NCBI GenBank assembly: GCA_003524335.1
Contig: DQHV01000201.1
Span: forward strand, 127 to 9,365
DNA from: Candidatus Aminicenantota bacterium
GTDB lineage: Bacteria > Acidobacteriota > Aminicenantia > Aminicenantales > UBA8522
DNA length: 9,239 nucleotides
Direction: 5' to 3'
Each line of letters starts with the position of its first letter. Position 1 is the first letter of the stretch. Shown in pieces: positions 6,711 through 9,239 of the stretch. The notes under the pieces were generated by a model. The model worked only from the letters and a program-made list of their open reading frames with translations, was not told where the DNA came from and searched no databases. Both the position numbers and the translations under genes were made by a program.

Positions 6711-9239
6711 ATGAAGAAGACGGCGATTCTGCTCATCGGCTTCTCGATCGTTTCGAGCGGGGGTGCCATCGCCCAAGTAAAGGCCGACGGCGCCAAGGCC
6801 TATGAGCACGTCCGCCACCTGGCCTCGGATGAGTTCAAGGGCCGTAAGTCTGCAACCCCGGAGTATGCCAAGGCCGCAGAGTATGTGGCCGCGAAAATGA
6901 AAGAGTACGGCCTCCAGCCCGGCGGCGATAAGGGCTCGTGGTTCCAGGAAGTGACTTTCAAGAACTGGTCGGACTACGATCAGCCTGTCCGGCTGGAGAT
7001 CATCTCGCCTCGGAAGCGGATCTATTTTCCGGGCCGAGGCCGAGATTTTACGCCGGTATTCGGGACCGGCTCCGGAATTATCCGGGGCGATATGGCCTTC
7101 GCGGGATACGGGATCCTGTCCGAAAAGCCCGCCTGGAACGACTACGACGGACTCGAGGTTAAGGGCCGCGTCCTGGTCATCCTTCCCGATTCACCGCCCG
7201 ACTTCGAAGACGCCGCCGCCAAGGAGTGGACGCTGGATAAAAAGGCCAAGCTCGCCGCTGAAAAAGGAGCCGTCGGGATGATCGAAATGGACCTCACGGA
7301 TCCTCGACGGCCCCCGGACCCGAAGGAGCGGCGCCGGACTTCCCGGAACCTCAAGGCGGGCGAGTGCCCGAAAGGCTTCGTGGTCATGCAGGCGGGCCGG
7401 GACTTTCTCGACGACCTTTTCTACAGCGCCCGAAAAAGCTGGAGAGATGCGGTGAGCCGGATCCTCCGGCTGAAGAAACCCCACTCCTTCCTCTTCGAGG
7501 CCGCGGTGGAGATGGAGGTCCATCTGGTTCAGGAAGAACGGAAGGCGGTCAACGTCATCGGGCTTCTTCCCGGCCGGGACCCGAAGCTAAAGGACGAGTA
7601 TATTCTCATAGGCGGGCACCTGGACCATTTGGGCATCGGCCTTAACGGTTTCATCTACAATGGCGCGGACGACAACGCGACATCCGCAGCCACATTCCTG
7701 GAAACGGCCCGGGTCTTGATTTCCTCCGGATTCAAACCGGCCCGGTCGATCGTCTTCTGCTCATGGGCGGGCGAAGAAATCGGGCTCATCGGGTCCCGCT
7801 ACTACGTCGATCATCCTCTTTATCCTCTGGAAAAGACCGTGGTCTACTTCAACATCGACATGGTCGGCACGGGCGACTCTGACCTCCTTGTCGGAGGAAT
7901 GTGGGAGTACGACCGGTTTTATGATCTCCTCAGGCCCGGGCTCGACCCCGAGACGGTGAAAAAACTCAAGCCCCGGGTGAATTATCGCGGCTCGGACCAC
8001 AGCGCCTTCTGGGCGAAGGGGATTACGGCCTTGAGCCTCAGGACCGGCGAAATCCTGACGGAAAAGCTCGACGACGAGCATCCCGAGTACCACACTCCCG
8101 GGGACCGCCCCGAGCTCATCGACCCCGATCTCCTGCGCCTGGCCGCTCAATACCACATCGATGCCATCCGTCATCTAGCCGTATCAAAAGAGGCCTTGCT
8201 CGATCCCCGGTTCCGGGCCGAGTTTGTCCACAAGGATGCGGTTGTAGCCGACCTCCATTGCGACACCATCGGCCGGTTCATGGACGGCGAGGACCTCCGG
8301 CAGGACCTGGCCAAGGGACACATCGATATCCCCAAATTGAAGAGGGGAGGGGTGGACCTCCAGGTGTTCGCCTGCTTCTCCGGCCCACCCGCCGATGAGC
8401 TGCAAAAAGCCCAGTCCGCCAACACGATATTCCGGCAGCTCGAAGCCCTCCACCGCCTGGTCGGGCAGAACCCGGAGGACCTGGAGGTCGTCAACGGATC
8501 TGACGACGTCATGCGCCTGCGGAACTCAGGCAAGACCGGTGTCCTCATCGGCATCGAGTCCGGCTATGCCATCGAGAACGACCTGGATATGCTGCGGGCA
8601 TTCTACCGGGCCGGTGTGCGCCTGATGACGCTGACTCATTGGACGCACACCGACTGGGCGGATGCCTCCGGCGACCCAAAGGCGGAAAGGTGCGGCCTCA
8701 CCGAGTTCGGCGAGCAGGTCGTCAAGGAAATGAACAAGCTGGGTCTGATCATCGACGTCTCCCATGCCCATGATGAAACGTTTTGGGACGTCATCCGGAT
8801 CAGCTCAGCTCCAGTCATTGCCTCCCACTCCTGCTGCCGTGCCCTCTGCGAGCATCACCGCAACCTGACTGACAAGATGCTCGAGGCGCTGGCCAAGAAC
8901 GGCGGCGTTATCGGCCTCAATTTCTCGGCCGGCTTCCTCAACACCGAATACGGAAAAAAGCAGCAGGCCCTCTGGGAAGAGGTCGCCCGGGAGCTCGGGC
9001 TTCCGGCCGACCACTATGAGGCCAATAAGGCCGACCCGGAGAAAACCAAGAAGGCAGAAGCCGAGTTCGAGGCTCGTTGGGTGAAGCTCCGGAAAGGCCT
9101 TCCCCCCGTAAACGTCAAGACGCTCGTCGACCACATCGACCATGTCGTTAAGGTGACTGGGAATACAGAGCATGTCGGGCTGGGCTCCGACTTCGACGGG
9201 ATATCCGATCCCCCGGTGGGCCTGGAAGACGCCGGCCGG
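6711..9239 (+). CDS. Secreted M28 aminopeptidase fused to an M19 membrane-dipeptidase domain, C-terminus cut by window edge
   Basis: 843 codons are open from ATG 6711 to the right edge in one frame. Residues 1-21 are a signal peptide (MKKTAILLIG, cleavage after AIA), so the protein is exported. Residues 25-487 form an M28 zinc aminopeptidase with a PA-domain insert at about 115-260. The two-zinc centre looks complete: H303 (GGHLDHLG), bridging D321 (GADDNATS), general base E355 and ligand E356 (WAGEEIGL), D383 (NIDMVG) and H461 (HTPGD). After a linker of about 20 residues, 508-843 is M19 (renal dipeptidase type): H516/D518 (DLHCDT), bridging E616 (GIESG), H643 (LTHWT), H685 (DVSHAH), H706 (ASHSCC), R717 (HRNLTD) and D827 (GSDFDG). 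Both centres should be active: M28 frees N-terminal residues and M19 splits dipeptides, often accepting a C-terminal D-residue. About 60-90 residues of M19 probably lie beyond the edge. AAGGA at 6698-6702 supports the start. No second signal peptide or ribosome site marks a separate M19 gene. Substrates are inferred from family. Confidence 0.92.
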   Translation, partial: MKKTAILLIGFSIVSSGGAIAQVKADGAKAYEHVRHLASDEFKGRKSATPEYAKAAEYVAAKMKEYGLQPGGDKGSWFQEVTFKNWSDYDQPVRLEIISPRKRIYFPGRGRDFTPVFGTGSGIIRGDMAFAGYGILSEKPAWNDYDGLEVKGRVLVILPDSPPDFEDAAAKEWTLDKKAKLAAEKGAVGMIEMDLTDPRRPPDPKERRRTSRNLKAGECPKGFVVMQAGRDFLDDLFYSARKSWRDAVSRILRLKKPHSFLFEAAVEMEVHLVQEERKAVNVIGLLPGRDPKLKDEYILIGGHLDHLGIGLNGFIYNGADDNATSAATFLETARVLISSGFKPARSIVFCSWAGEEIGLIGSRYYVDHPLYPLEKTVVYFNIDMVGTGDSDLLVGGMWEYDRFYDLLRPGLDPETVKKLKPRVNYRGSDHSAFWAKGITALSLRTGEILTEKLDDEHPEYHTPGDRPELIDPDLLRLAAQYHIDAIRHLAVSKEALLDPRFRAEFVHKDAVVADLHCDTIGRFMDGEDLRQDLAKGHIDIPKLKRGGVDLQVFACFSGPPADELQKAQSANTIFRQLEALHRLVGQNPEDLEVVNGSDDVMRLRNSGKTGVLIGIESGYAIENDLDMLRAFYRAGVRLMTLTHWTHTDWADASGDPKAERCGLTEFGEQVVKEMNKLGLIIDVSHAHDETFWDVIRISSAPVIASHSCCRALCEHHRNLTDKMLEALAKNGGVIGLNFSAGFLNTEYGKKQQALWEEVARELGLPADHYEANKADPEKTKKAEAEFEARWVKLRKGLPPVNVKTLVDHIDHVVKVTGNTEHVGLGSDFDGISDPPVGLEDAGR

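Noticed and set aside
7761..9173. Minus-strand open frames of up to 137 codons under the fusion gene
   Set aside because: All are antisense to the M28 and M19 domains whose metal-binding motifs are continuous on the plus strand; no signal or domain is seen in them.

Overview
The window looks like a chromosomal segment of a GC-rich (high fifties percent by eye) diderm bacterium. Four of the five genes start with export signals, one encodes a probable outer-membrane beta-barrel, and the secreted peptidases (S9 with PD40 propeller repeats, M28 with a PA insert, M19) are of the kind abundant in Acidobacteriota and Aminicenantia-like peptide degraders. That affiliation is an inference from protein style; no rRNA or marker gene is present.

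Layout. Positions 1-3445 hold a two-gene minus-strand operon: an S9 prolyl-oligopeptidase-family peptidase (1454-3445), then a polysaccharide-deacetylase-family putative lipoprotein (1457 down past the left edge). The two overlap by four bases (ATGA). A promoter region at 3446-3694 separates this operon from a divergent plus-strand gene (3695-4981) for a predicted periplasmic-plus-beta-barrel protein of no recognised family. That gene converges, across 67 bases, with a minus-strand MFS permease gene (5049-6560). A 150-base intergenic region (6561-6710) carries two back-to-back sigma70-type promoters, one for the permease and one for a plus-strand gene (6711 to the right edge). The latter encodes a secreted M28 aminopeptidase joined in one reading frame to an M19 membrane-dipeptidase domain.

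How the genes may work together (inference). The secreted S9 enzyme would cut oligopeptides, the M28 half of the fusion would trim N-terminal residues, and the M19 half would split the remaining dipeptides, including those with a D-residue. The divergently controlled permease might import a product. The deacetylase and the barrel protein point to cell-envelope or glycan work. No RNA genes, CRISPR arrays, insertion sequences, attachment sites or origins were seen. The most distinctive item is the M28-M19 fusion; the rest is ordinary accessory metabolism with two poorly described protein segments.
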